Shown here: in pieces, positions 26,599 through 35,453 of the stretch
Position numbering within the stretch: position 1 is the first letter of the stretch
Layout of the letters: each line of letters opens with the position of its first letter
NCBI RefSeq assembly: GCF_000375425.1
Contig: NZ_AQXG01000009.1
Coordinates: forward strand, 62,163 to 126,162
Source: Gracilimonas tropica DSM 19535
GTDB lineage: Bacteria > Bacteroidota > Rhodothermia > Balneolales > Balneolaceae
DNA: 64,000 nt
Direction: 5' to 3'
The notes under the pieces: generated by a model
What the model was told of the DNA's origin: nothing
The model's input: the letters and a program-made list of their open reading frames with translations, nothing else
Database searches by the model: none
Position numbers and translations under genes: made by a program

Positions 26599-27507
26599 AT
26601 GAATATTTTACTGACTGCAAACGAGGCTGCCGGTTTATACGCACTTAGAATCCTAAAGAGCAGCGAACATAACATTTCGGGGATTGTCACTCCTAAGTCA
26701 AACGTTGCCATGTATCGTCTGGCTAAAGATGATAGCTTCGCAATGTTCCAGCCCGATGTATTGCAAGACCCGGGTTTTACTTTTTGGATGAGAAGGAACA
26801 AGGTAGATGTGCTTTTGAATGTCCACCTGTCCGAGCTTATACATCCTGAAATTATAGAAGCTGTGAATTTTGGAGCTTTTAATTTGCACCCCGGACCTTT
26901 ACCGGAATATGCCGGTCTGAATGTGCCAAGCTGGGCGATCTACAATGGGGAGAATACTCATGCAGTTACCCTTCATTGGATCACCGGAAGGATAGACACA
27001 GGACCGATCGCCTATAAATCCGTAGTCCGGATCACTCCAAATGATACAGGATTGACTTTAGCCAACAGGTGTACCATGGAGGGTATGGACCTTATCACTG
27101 AATTCCTGGATGAACTCAGTACAGATCCAGAGTCGATACCAAAAGTAAGTCAGGATCTTTCACGTCGTCGTTATTTTGGGAAGTTTGAGGTACCTCAAAA
27201 TGGCCTTTTGAAATGGGATAGAACTGCAGAAGAGATTGACCGGTTTGTGCGGGCATGCAACTACGGCCCTTTCAATTCGCCATGGGGACATCCAACGGTT
27301 AGGTTCAATGGGATGGAAATCGAAATATTATCGGTTGGGGTAACAAATTGTTCCTGTGACAAGGACCCGGGAAAAGTACGGGTTAATAAAAAGGGAGAGG
27401 TACTCATTGCCAGTGCTGACAAATGGGTTCAAGTGAATTCCTGTCGCGTAAAAGGTTCGGTAGTTTCACCTCAAAAAGTCTTTGAGTCGAACGGGATTCA
27501 TAAATGA
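26599..27507 (+). CDS. Formyltransferase (methionyl-tRNA formyltransferase-like)
   Basis: The 302-residue protein has the 10-formyltetrahydrofolate formyltransferase fold. The catalytic triad is visible: Asn and His in FNLHPGPLPEYAGLNVPSW and Asp in WITGRIDTGPI. A C-terminal Formyl_trans_C-like region follows (RVKGSVVSPQKVF end). It is not housekeeping Fmt: the start (MNILLTANEAAGLYALRIL) and C-terminus are divergent and it is divergent to an adenylation/carrier/monooxygenase set. Related enzymes formylate amino sugars (such as UDP-4-amino sugars) or act as N-formylating domains in NRPSs, and either fits next to the EPS locus. Confidence 0.85.
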   Translation: MNILLTANEAAGLYALRILKSSEHNISGIVTPKSNVAMYRLAKDDSFAMFQPDVLQDPGFTFWMRRNKVDVLLNVHLSELIHPEIIEAVNFGAFNLHPGPLPEYAGLNVPSWAIYNGENTHAVTLHWITGRIDTGPIAYKSVVRITPNDTGLTLANRCTMEGMDLITEFLDELSTDPESIPKVSQDLSRRRYFGKFEVPQNGLLKWDRTAEEIDRFVRACNYGPFNSPWGHPTVRFNGMEIEILSVGVTNCSCDKDPGKVRVNKKGEVLIASADKWVQVNSCRVKGSVVSPQKVFESNGIHK

Positions 27508-27886
27508 GTCAGTATTCCTGAATTCTGTGCTTTTTCAAAAAATTAAAAGCTTCTAATAGTAGAAATAACAGGATTTTGAGGATTTGGCCATTTTTCGAAA
27601 TAAAGAAATGGAAATCATTACAAGTACGTACAGAAAATCATTACATAGCCTTGCAGGAAGTACTACAACAGAATGGCGGGAAGTTCTACTCCAAAATGTC
27701 TCGAAGAAAAATAGATTATTCACAGAAAATCATTTAGAGGTATAATTATTTGCCGGATTGCTTTTAAATGCATACAAAAGCAGGCAGATGCTAAAGATAG
27801 TGGGTAATGGGATTAATGAGGTACTTGAAACTGGTTCCAGACCCTTCTGTGAAGTAATAAATACTAATTCAAAAAAAAGAGAACGT
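27508..27886. other. Intergenic region before the epimerase gene
   Basis: This 379-bp gap is A/T-rich. An open frame reaches back from the epimerase gene to 27758 but has no family-like sequence, so the start at 27887 is preferred. The word ACAGAAAATCATT occurs at 27630-27642 and 27722-27734, and AAATCATTACA occurs twice near 27611 and 27636. These may be regulator sites or chance. No convincing sigma-54 site was found. Confidence 0.4.
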
Positions 27887-28942
27887 ATGTCAGTATTAGT
27901 AACAGGAGTTGCAGGGTTTATCGGATATCATTTAGCCAGTCGTCTGATTGATGAAAACATCGAAGTAATTGGGGTGGATAATATGAACGGGTATTACTCG
28001 GTTCAACTTAAAAAAGACCGGGTTAAACAGCTGCAGAAAAAGCGAGGCTCATTTACATTTTATGAACTGGATATTTCAGATAAAAATCATGTGGATGCTG
28101 TTTTCCATGCCCATTCCATAGATGTTATCTATCAATTAGCGGCACAAGCCGGAGTCCGCTTTTCCATCGAGCGGCCTGACGTTTATATCCAAAGCAACCT
28201 GGTCGGGTTTTACAATATTCTGGAAGCAAGCAGAAATCATGGAGTGAAGCACCTCATTTTTGCCTCATCCTCTTCGGTTTATGGGGATAATGCCAAGATC
28301 CCATACCTCGTTTCGGATCAAACCGATCATCCCGTTTCATTGTACGCAGCTACCAAGAAAGCGAACGAAGTATTGGCGTATTCATATGCTCACTTGTACG
28401 AAATTCCGACTACGGGATTGCGATTCTTTACGGTATACGGGCCTTGGGGCCGGCCCGATATGGCTTACTACAAGTTCACCGAAAAGATCATGAAAGGAGA
28501 GGTGATCGACGTGTACAATGGAGGAGACATGTATCGGGATTTTACCTATGTAGATGACATTGTGGAGGCATTATACCGGCTTAAGGATGTTGTTCCCAAA
28601 CCACACCATAAGTCGGAAAAAGATCTGATGGGACCGGATTATACAATTGCCCCTTACAGACTGTACAACATTGGCAATAACAGACCGGTAAACCTGATGG
28701 AATTTATCCGAACCCTGGAACGGGCTTTGGGTAAAGAGGCAAAGAAAAATTTTAAACCTATGCAACAGGGCGATGTATACAGAACCTGGGCCGACTGCAG
28801 TAACCTATATCATACCATTGGTTTTGAGCCGAGTACCCCGATACAAACGGGCATCGAAAAATTTGTTGAATGGTATCAAAGATATTATAACCCCAAAACA
28901 TACCGGTCAGGCCCTGAAAAGCTGCCGGTATATTATACTTAA
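27887..28942 (+). CDS. NAD-dependent epimerase, UDP-glucuronate 4-epimerase type
   Basis: The start at ATG 27887 gives 351 residues with the Rossmann motif VTGVAGFIGYHLASRL at the very N-terminus. The catalytic YxxxK appears as SLYAATKKANE, and a serine-rich ASSSSVYG block precedes it. The GVRFSIERPDVYIQSNL and LRFFTVYGPWGRPDMAYY segments are typical of the UDP-glucuronate 4-epimerase (LpsL/CapI) group, which makes UDP-galacturonate for polysaccharides. It acts in the cytoplasm and likely supplies a precursor to the EPS locus to its right. The receiver-like gene follows after 33 nt. Confidence 0.9.
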   Translation: MSVLVTGVAGFIGYHLASRLIDENIEVIGVDNMNGYYSVQLKKDRVKQLQKKRGSFTFYELDISDKNHVDAVFHAHSIDVIYQLAAQAGVRFSIERPDVYIQSNLVGFYNILEASRNHGVKHLIFASSSSVYGDNAKIPYLVSDQTDHPVSLYAATKKANEVLAYSYAHLYEIPTTGLRFFTVYGPWGRPDMAYYKFTEKIMKGEVIDVYNGGDMYRDFTYVDDIVEALYRLKDVVPKPHHKSEKDLMGPDYTIAPYRLYNIGNNRPVNLMEFIRTLERALGKEAKKNFKPMQQGDVYRTWADCSNLYHTIGFEPSTPIQTGIEKFVEWYQRYYNPKTYRSGPEKLPVYYT

Positions 28943-28975
28943 ATATTCCAATATAACATTAAAAGAATAAGGTGT

Positions 28976-29350
28976 ATGATGATCAATCGTGTAGTTATAG
29001 CCGCTTACAATCCAATTATTCTGTCCGGTATAAAATCGATTTTGAAAGAGAGAAATTCTGACTTTAAGATCGTTGGAGAGGCTACATCCATAGAAATGTT
29101 TTTAAAATTGCTGGAGCATACCCATCCCGATATAGCCATTGTAGATGTGGGGTTGACCTGGCGGAGTGGGGTGGATTTTGCAGAAGAGGTAGAACGGCGA
29201 AGTCGTTTTGTGAAGATCGTTCCGATCAGTGTTCATCCTATAGATCAATATGCACTTACGGGACTCAAAAGCAGAATGCACAACTTAAATATGCCTTTGC
29301 ATGAATGGGAGAACCTGCTAAGGCTAAATGTTGAAACGGCGTACAACTGA
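28976..29350 (+). CDS. Degenerate stand-alone receiver domain
   Basis: The 124-residue protein has the fold of a NarL/LuxR-type receiver: VVIAAYNPIILSGIKSILKE, then DIAIVDVGL with the phospho-acceptor position Asp57, then KIVPISVHP. The acidic pair that binds Mg2+ (normally DD/DE after the first strand) is replaced by AAYN, and the conserved C-terminal Lys region is lost (LKSRMHNLNMPLHEW). There is no DNA-binding domain. It probably cannot be phosphorylated in the normal way and may act by protein binding. The next gene on the same strand encodes a sigma-54 activator without a receiver, so partnership is plausible. Confidence 0.75.
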   Translation: MMINRVVIAAYNPIILSGIKSILKERNSDFKIVGEATSIEMFLKLLEHTHPDIAIVDVGLTWRSGVDFAEEVERRSRFVKIVPISVHPIDQYALTGLKSRMHNLNMPLHEWENLLRLNVETAYN

Positions 29351-29611
29351 GGGAGAGATCATGATCCGGTTGATATTTATAATGTCAGTATTCTTTGAAA
29401 TACCGTGTAAGGGTTTCATTACAAGGCTGGGGAAGTTCACATTACAGGAAAAGTTCATTGCTTTTCATACACTTGAAACAACAAACAAGACACAGGAATA
29501 CTTTTAAATCACAAATTCTATGACCGGCTCAAATAATGAGCAGATCTTATAAATATTGAAATACAAGGTTTTAAGAATAGCTAAAAATGGGTATTACAAA
29601 TAGGGAGAGTC

Positions 29612-30610
29612 ATGAAACACGAAATTTATACAGGCAAACCAATATTTCTTACACAAGATGACATCGTTAAAAACCTGCTTGAAAAAGTGAAACAGGTTGC
29701 GCGGGTAGGGGCTACATTATTACTTACCGGAGAAAATGGAACCGGCAAAGAAGTCTTAGCCCGGATGTATCATTACTTTAGTAAAAGGAATGATAAACCG
29801 ATGGTTGCAGTGAATTGCGGAGCCATTCCGGATGAATTGGTTGAGAGTGAATTATTCGGGCACGAAAAGGGTGCATTTACAGGAGCCTATGAACAAAAGA
29901 AAGGCTGTTTTGAACTTGCTGACGGAGGGACCCTTTTTCTGGATGAGATCGGTGAAATGCCTCTGAACATGCAGGTGAAGCTGCTGCGTGCTGTTGAAAC
30001 CGGTACCTTTCGCCGGGTAGGCGGGAAACAGGAAATTCAGGTTGATGTGAACCTCATTTCTGCTACCAATAAAATTCTGATGGATCAGGTTAAATCAGGT
30101 TCCTTTCGGGAAGACCTATACTACAGAATTAATGTGATCGAACTATATGTGCCGCCTCTGCGTCACCGAAAAGGGGACATCCCTCTGTTGGTCAATTTTT
30201 ACAGTAATTACTTTTCTGAACTTTATGCAAGGGAAGGCATTCAATTTGGCGAGGATTGCATGAATATGTTCATGGAGCATGATTGGCCGGGAAATGTGCG
30301 TGAATTACGAAATGTGGTAGAACGATCTGTTGTGCTTTCTGAGGACCGGCTGATCCGTTCAGAAGCAGTAAGCCCTTGGTTCCAGAAAAAGGCAAAATCG
30401 TACAATGCCGGTGGAGTAGTGGCCGATTCCAAGTTCCTGCACATTCCGATTGGAACCAGTCTCGAGGAAATAGAACGTAAAGTCATTGATCAAACACTTA
30501 ATTCGGTTGATAACAACAAGACTGAAGCAGCCAAAATACTGGGTTTCACCCGTAAGACTTTACATAACAAATTAGATAAATACGGTAAAGAAATGCTTGT
30601 AACTCGGTGA
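29612..30610 (+). CDS. Sigma-54-dependent transcriptional activator (AAA+ and Fis-type HTH)
   Basis: The 332-residue protein is a bacterial enhancer-binding protein without an N-terminal sensor domain. The AAA+ domain has Walker A GENGTGKE (residues 40-47), the sigma-54-contacting loop GAFTGA (86-91), Walker B GGTLFLDEIGEMP and arginine-finger region FREDLYYRINV. A Fis-type helix-turn-helix follows at about 305-328 (TEAAKILGFTRKTLHNKLDKY). It should hydrolyse ATP to open sigma-54 promoters after binding upstream sites. Six or seven sigma-54-type promoters surround it in the EPS region, making it the likely activator of that regulon. The start follows GGGAGAG. Confidence 0.95.
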   Translation: MKHEIYTGKPIFLTQDDIVKNLLEKVKQVARVGATLLLTGENGTGKEVLARMYHYFSKRNDKPMVAVNCGAIPDELVESELFGHEKGAFTGAYEQKKGCFELADGGTLFLDEIGEMPLNMQVKLLRAVETGTFRRVGGKQEIQVDVNLISATNKILMDQVKSGSFREDLYYRINVIELYVPPLRHRKGDIPLLVNFYSNYFSELYAREGIQFGEDCMNMFMEHDWPGNVRELRNVVERSVVLSEDRLIRSEAVSPWFQKKAKSYNAGGVVADSKFLHIPIGTSLEEIERKVIDQTLNSVDNNKTEAAKILGFTRKTLHNKLDKYGKEMLVTR

Positions 30611-30649
30611 CTTACTGAGTATGTGCTTTCCAAATCCGTGCGCTGAAAA

Positions 30650-30682
30650 AAAAAGGGGCGTGTTGAAAACACGCCCCTTTTT
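30650..30682. terminator. Bidirectional terminator between activator and GH5 genes
   Basis: A 15-bp perfect stem (AAAAAGGGGCGTGTT and its complement, loop 3 nt) carries A-tract and T-tract flanks, so it can end both the rightward activator transcript and the leftward GH5 transcript. Confidence 0.93.
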
Positions 30683-30709
30683 ATGCATGAAAATAGATGA
30701 ATTAAACCT

Positions 30710-32842
30710 TTATTTACTGGCACGCATGGTAGCTACGTGTTCTTTGTATGGCTGATAGAGGTCAGCATCTGCGCGTCCGTCAGGGTAGCAAATATTCCCT
30801 CCGAATTCCCAGCATTTTGTGCCATCAGCAACCAGTTGCCAGAGCAGATTTCCATCAAGCTCTGTGGCTTCAGCGTGGGCATAGAGTTCATTGTAGATCT
30901 GTTCTACGGTTTCATTGCCCCATCCGGCGTAACCGTATTCACCTATTATGAACGGTTTGCCATAACTTTCAGCGATGGCTTGGTGATCACTGAACCATGC
31001 TTTTTGGGCTTGCAGCATATTTTCGGTACTTGAACCGAAGCCATAATCAGATGGATACCAGTGAGCATTTCCAAAATCTATTTCCGGAATGGAAGTGTTC
31101 ATAATAAAACTGGTTCCTTCATTGGCACGCAATGCATAGGTGTTGCTGTATTCTTGCTGCGAATACTCATCCGGTGTTCCTTCATCAAAACCTTCTTCTC
31201 CGGTAGAAAGAAGGTGGTTTGAGTCGATTGACTTGATATACTGAGCGATCTCCTGGTACCAGTCTCTAAGTACCTGTGGATCGGCACCGCTGTTTCTTCC
31301 TTCGTTAATTATTTGCCATCCAAAAATAGCAGGTTCGTCTTTGTAAGCTACACCTGTTACCGTATTCACGCGGTTCAGCAACATGTTGATGTAATCACGA
31401 AACCACTTCTGAGTTTGTTCGTTATTCATGAAAAACTCCATATTGGTTGACGGATTGGAAGCTCCGGCCCAGGTATTATATTGGCAAAGCCCGCCAAGCT
31501 GATCCCAATAGTTTATGAAAGGCATGATAAACCGAATACCTTTTTCTTTGCCTTTTGCGATTACACGGTCAAGGTCTTGAAGGGCTTCTTCGCTGTAAAC
31601 ACCCGGCGAAGTCTGGATCACGTTTTCGGAGGGGTCTTGTGCACTGTATCCACAATCGTATCCATCATAGAATCCCCACATTCGTACTACATTCACTCCC
31701 GTTTCTTCGAAGAGGTCGAGAGCACGGTCAACAACACCGGAATTTATTTTCTCATAGTTGGGGAGGTAATATGCATTGGTTCCGGCAAAACGGAATACTT
31801 CTCCATTCAGGATAAAGTCGCCATTTTGTACTTGTACAAATCCTTCTTTGGATGGAGGAGGAGTTGTGACAGGTTCGGCTTTGGTTTCGAAAGAACGTAT
31901 ATCTGACCAGACATCTTCGCTTTCATCTACAACCTGAACTCTCCAATAGTATGTTTGAAGATAATCAAGATTGGTTGCTTCAAACGAGGTGCTGCTTACC
32001 GTCTCATCTATTACGGGGTTTGAGAAATCTGAGGCAGTATGGATCTGAATCTGGTAGTCCGTATAACCGGTAGCTTCTTCCCACTCAAAAACGGGGTCAG
32101 TTGAGATATCAGTTGCATTGTCTTCAGGAGAAGTGAGCACTACTTTGGGTGCCGCAGGAGTTTCTGCTTCAACAATGACTACTGTACGAACTTCCGACCA
32201 CCCGGACTTCTGGGAATCAAGTACCGGTGATACCCGCCAGGCATACTCGCGATTACTTCGCAGATCCGAGATCTTAACTGAGGTTGAGGTAAGTACCGAA
32301 TCATAAACCGGCTCATCAAAAGAGGTATCGGCCGCAATTTGGTAGATGTAATTCTCAGCATTTTCTACTGCTTCCCACTCAAAATGCAGATCTGATTGTT
32401 CCACTTCTTCTCCATCGGCAGGAGAGAGAAGTTCAGTTGTAATTGTTTCAGCATCATTAGAACCGGTAGTGAATGACCAAACTTCAGACCATGGACCACT
32501 GTTTCGGTTTTTGAGTGGAAGAACTTTCCAGAAATAGGTGGTTTCATATTCGAGGTTTGTTGCTGAATAAGAAGTTCCTTCAACCAGGGTATCTATAACC
32601 GTCGTTGAAAAATCTTCAATGGTTGCAATTTGAATATTGTATTCTTTTGCGCCACGAATTTTTTGCCACTTTAGATCGATATCTACCGATTGGCCGGTAG
32701 CTTCGTTCAAAGGGGTTAATAATTCGGGTTGGGTTAAGGTGTCTGTATCGTCACCTTCATCGTTGTTGGTGATGCTTTCACACCCCCAAAACAACAGGGC
32801 GAACATGGATATTATTAGGCTGTATTTTATGATAGTATTCAT
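30710..32842 (-). CDS. Lipoprotein with three Fn3-like repeats and a GH5 (mannanase-type) domain
   Basis: The start at ATG 32842 gives 710 residues with a lipoprotein signal (ISMFALLFWGC, Cys21). Three fibronectin-III-like repeats of about 90 residues follow, each with a W..(V/I)...Y.(I/Y)QIA and YYWRV pattern. The GH5 domain covers about 335-710. The acid/base Glu514 lies in WQIINEGRNSG and the nucleophile Glu635 in IIGEYGYAGWG. FRFAGTNAYYLPNY and VRMWGFYDGYDCGYS are typical of the endo-beta-mannanase side of GH5. It would sit on the cell surface or periplasm and cut beta-mannan or related glycan. A closely similar GH5 is encoded at 35454. A sigma-54-type promoter lies about 155 nt upstream. 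Confidence 0.88.
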   Translation of the reverse strand: MNTIIKYSLIISMFALLFWGCESITNNDEGDDTDTLTQPELLTPLNEATGQSVDIDLKWQKIRGAKEYNIQIATIEDFSTTVIDTLVEGTSYSATNLEYETTYFWKVLPLKNRNSGPWSEVWSFTTGSNDAETITTELLSPADGEEVEQSDLHFEWEAVENAENYIYQIAADTSFDEPVYDSVLTSTSVKISDLRSNREYAWRVSPVLDSQKSGWSEVRTVVIVEAETPAAPKVVLTSPEDNATDISTDPVFEWEEATGYTDYQIQIHTASDFSNPVIDETVSSTSFEATNLDYLQTYYWRVQVVDESEDVWSDIRSFETKAEPVTTPPPSKEGFVQVQNGDFILNGEVFRFAGTNAYYLPNYEKINSGVVDRALDLFEETGVNVVRMWGFYDGYDCGYSAQDPSENVIQTSPGVYSEEALQDLDRVIAKGKEKGIRFIMPFINYWDQLGGLCQYNTWAGASNPSTNMEFFMNNEQTQKWFRDYINMLLNRVNTVTGVAYKDEPAIFGWQIINEGRNSGADPQVLRDWYQEIAQYIKSIDSNHLLSTGEEGFDEGTPDEYSQQEYSNTYALRANEGTSFIMNTSIPEIDFGNAHWYPSDYGFGSSTENMLQAQKAWFSDHQAIAESYGKPFIIGEYGYAGWGNETVEQIYNELYAHAEATELDGNLLWQLVADGTKCWEFGGNICYPDGRADADLYQPYKEHVATMRASK

Positions 32843-33425
32843 TGGTTTTAAGAGATAGTGATTGTGAAATTCGATAGGCACGTAACCGTTTTGGTTCGTA
32901 TGAATTTCTCCAATCGGGTTTCGAACTTGAGTTACTTATTAGAGACTTAAAACCGGAATTTGTTTCTAAAAAAATGCTGCACAGCACACTCTTAATGGCA
33001 ATTTTAAAGCCAAGTTATAGGTTGATCAAGTGCTTACGAAATTGTAAAAAATTTCATTTTCTCTCTTTTTAATTAAGAGCAGAATGAAATCTAATTTTGG
33101 GGTTTTAAAGGGAACTTTTTGATTCTTATGCACCTCTATTTTTTTTATTCGAATCTCTCATTTTTCAACCATCTGAAGTTCAATTATTAGTCCTAAAGAG
33201 ATTGAAACAGAAGTTGAGCTTAAGTGGAGGTTTTATGCAGGAGCTAGGTGTGCCTTGTAGCTCAAACCCTGTTTATATTTGCGAATTTATGAAGAGAGGG
33301 TGTATCAAAAAAAACATGATTTTTTTAATGGATGGGTGCAAAAAATTGAACAGATTATTTCATAATAGATTATATTATAAATAAGGGTTTATGAAGTTTT
33401 ATAGTATAATTTAAAAGGAGAAAAA
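32843..33425. other. Divergent A/T-rich intergenic region
   Basis: This 583-bp gap separates the GH5 gene from the methyltransferase gene. It contains a leftward sigma-54-type promoter (32997-33013) and the ribosome site AAGGAG at 33415-33420 of the methyltransferase. A 60-codon frame at 33202-33384 has no gene-like features. The rest is A/T-rich with nothing recognised. Confidence 0.5.
32997..33013 (-). promoter_or_regulatory. Sigma-54 (-24/-12) promoter for Fn3-GH5 gene
   Basis: The minus strand reads TTGGCTTTAAAATTGCC, with GG and GC 10 nt apart. The predicted start is near 32985, giving a leader of about 145 nt. Confidence 0.55.
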
Positions 33426-34214
33426 ATGGGTGCAAATCAAGAGAATACCGAACTGTTTACCGACAAATCAAATTCCTATGCCAAGTACAGGTCAAGTTAT
33501 CCGGCTGAGATGATTGACCGGATAGTTGAACCATTTAAAACACAGTCCACCATTAACGCTGCAGACATTGGAGCCGGTACAGGAATTTCATCCAGGTTAT
33601 TGGGAGATGCCGGTGTTAAAGTTACCGCTGTAGAACCTAACAGAGCAATGGCCGAAGCAGCAGATGAGCATACTAATGTTGAGTACATAATTGCTCCCGC
33701 AGAAAGCACAGGCCTGGAAAGCAATTCTTACGATCTGGTTACCTCGTTTCAGGCCTTTCATTGGTTTCATTTTGATGAAAGTTTAAAGGAATTCAACCGG
33801 TTGCTTAAACCGGATGGGAAGTTGGCACTGGTTTGGAGCTATTGGGATGAATCGGATGACTTCACGGGCAAGTTCAATTCACTGATCAACAAGGCTTCTT
33901 CAAAATTTGAGGAAAAAGTGACTCCTTATGATGGATTTCCTTCAGGATATATAAAAAAGTGGAGAATACGTCTTTTATGGAAATTAGGTTGGCTCCCATA
34001 TTTTAGCTCGGTAGAAAAACTGCGATTTTCTTACGATCAAAACTTACCCAAGAGTGATATAATCGGGTATGCCAAATCCCAGAGTTTTATAAAACACGAA
34101 GGTGAATTGTGGAGTGAATTATGCGAGGGGTTAGAAACACTGGCCAAAAGTGTGGATAACGATACCATCACTTTAAAGTACAGAGTGACTCTCTTTCTTT
34201 GTAATCCGAAATAA
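33426..34214 (+). CDS. Class I SAM-dependent methyltransferase
   Basis: The 262-residue cytoplasmic protein has a Methyltransf_11-type domain: NAADIGAGTGISSRLLGDAG (motif I, about residues 42-61), VTAVEPNRAMAEAA (motif II acidic residue) and YDLVTSFQAFHWFHFDESL (motif IV region). The substrate is unknown; relatives act on small molecules or sugars. An AAGGAG ribosome site lies 5 nt before the ATG. It is the only rightward gene between two leftward EPS-associated units and converges with the ATP-grasp gene. Confidence 0.87.
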   Translation: MGANQENTELFTDKSNSYAKYRSSYPAEMIDRIVEPFKTQSTINAADIGAGTGISSRLLGDAGVKVTAVEPNRAMAEAADEHTNVEYIIAPAESTGLESNSYDLVTSFQAFHWFHFDESLKEFNRLLKPDGKLALVWSYWDESDDFTGKFNSLINKASSKFEEKVTPYDGFPSGYIKKWRIRLLWKLGWLPYFSSVEKLRFSYDQNLPKSDIIGYAKSQSFIKHEGELWSELCEGLETLAKSVDNDTITLKYRVTLFLCNPK

Positions 34215-34229
34215 GCTCTTTACTTATTT
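34209..34229. terminator. Possible short convergent terminator
   Basis: AAATAAG and CTTATTT form a 7-bp stem with a 7-nt loop covering the stop codons of the methyltransferase and ATP-grasp genes, with T-runs after it. It is A/T-rich and short, so weak. Confidence 0.35.
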
Positions 34230-35390
34230 GTTTTTAAAGAGAAATTTTCGTCCGAATTGTACAATAAAAGGCATCGGGTCAGAAAATTTAAAATCTCCGT
34301 ATGTAACGTTGCCGGAATAAGATTTAATCCATTCCCGGAAGGTGAGTTCACCTGCAGCCCGGTATTCTAAAAAGCCAAGTACGTCTCTTTCCAGGTTAAT
34401 GTATTTAACACCGATTTTTGCGGGTTCTGCAATCGGAAGTTCTTCTCCAACAAGCCCTTTGTAATATTGATGATAGAGATTTACACCGGCTGCAGGACCA
34501 AGATTTCCCCAGACGCTATTTCGGAAATGCATCTCAATCAGGTACGGTTTGTTGTTTCTTGTATCGCGTTTAAATTGAAGGTTTAACAGTCCTTTAAGCT
34601 TCAATTTCTTTACGATTTGATCGGAAATTTTTTCAATTTCACCATCCTCTACCGTTTTTATGAAGGAGCCCATGCCGGCATGAATTGGATAAACCCTGAA
34701 TTTTTGGGCGATATATATTCCTCTTGTAACGTAGTTTTCATCTACATACATGTTTACACTGAAATGGAATTTATCATCCCCTTCCACAAATTCCTGAAGT
34801 ACGATATTGGGATTTATGATGGAGATCTTCTCATATAATTGATACAGTTCTTCCGGGGTATAAAGCAAAAAAGCTTTGGTGTATTTTCCCACCGTGCTTG
34901 TAAAATCTTTGTGATACCAGTCGGAGCGAAAAACAGGTTTGACTATGCATGGAAACTCAAATTCAGATAAGGCATCATTTAAATCATCCACAGAATGTAT
35001 GTTGAATGATTTAGGAGCAGGCAGTTCATGCTTTTTGGCTAATATTGAAAAATTCTGTTTATCTAAAACGTGAGATACGGTTTCCTTTTCGGGAAAAGAG
35101 AACAAGAAATAATCCTCTAGTCTTTCGCGATGTTCAGATATCGTAAGAATTGCATCATCGTCATCGCTGAATATCACAGGCTTGTTTTCAAATGACTTTG
35201 AGAAATCGCGTAGTTCTTCAATAAATTTTTCATTCTTAAATGAGGAAAAACAAACGACGTCTTTCACGAATCTTGAGTAGCAAGTGCAGTTTTTGGTTTT
35301 CTCTACACCAAGTATCATAGGGATTTTTGCGGCTTGTAAACTATGCACCAGGCTTAGTTGTCCCAGAACAAGTGCTGTATTTTTTTCCAT
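34224..35390 (-). CDS. ATP-grasp domain protein (carboxylate-amine ligase type)
   Basis: The start is set at ATG 35390 (388 residues) after a GGAAG ribosome site; an ATG at 35405 is also possible. The ATP-grasp layout is visible: an N-terminal Rossmann-like domain (TALVLGQLSLVHSLQAAKIP), FPCIVKPVFRSDWY (Lys of the nucleotide site), VLQEFVEGDDKFHFSVNMYV and the metal-binding LINLQFKRDTRNN..YLIEMHFRNSVWGN block. ATP-grasp enzymes join a carboxylate to an amine or thiol with ATP, as in D-aspartate ligase. Here it might attach an amino acid to the polymer or to a sugar. It is the last gene of the long leftward EPS unit. Confidence 0.8.
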   Translation of the reverse strand: MEKNTALVLGQLSLVHSLQAAKIPMILGVEKTKNCTCYSRFVKDVVCFSSFKNEKFIEELRDFSKSFENKPVIFSDDDDAILTISEHRERLEDYFLFSFPEKETVSHVLDKQNFSILAKKHELPAPKSFNIHSVDDLNDALSEFEFPCIVKPVFRSDWYHKDFTSTVGKYTKAFLLYTPEELYQLYEKISIINPNIVLQEFVEGDDKFHFSVNMYVDENYVTRGIYIAQKFRVYPIHAGMGSFIKTVEDGEIEKISDQIVKKLKLKGLLNLQFKRDTRNNKPYLIEMHFRNSVWGNLGPAAGVNLYHQYYKGLVGEELPIAEPAKIGVKYINLERDVLGFLEYRAAGELTFREWIKSYSGNVTYGDFKFSDPMPFIVQFGRKFLFKNK

Positions 35391-35453
35391 TTTTCTTCCG
35401 TTCATTAATTGTTGACCCGATTTTTTTGATGATCCGATACCGACCGTAGTAGA

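Noticed and set aside
27611..27734. Repeated words AAATCATTACA and ACAGAAAATCATT, considered as a CRISPR or operator array
   Set aside because: Only two copies each, different spacing and A/T-rich context; no array structure.
29440..29470. Possible sigma-54 site before the activator gene (GGAAAAGTTCATTGC)
   Set aside because: The GG-to-GC spacing is 11 nt, not 10, and the -24 core is poor.
33202..33384. 60-codon frame in the gap before the methyltransferase gene
   Set aside because: No ribosome site, odd composition and no recognisable features; treated as non-coding.
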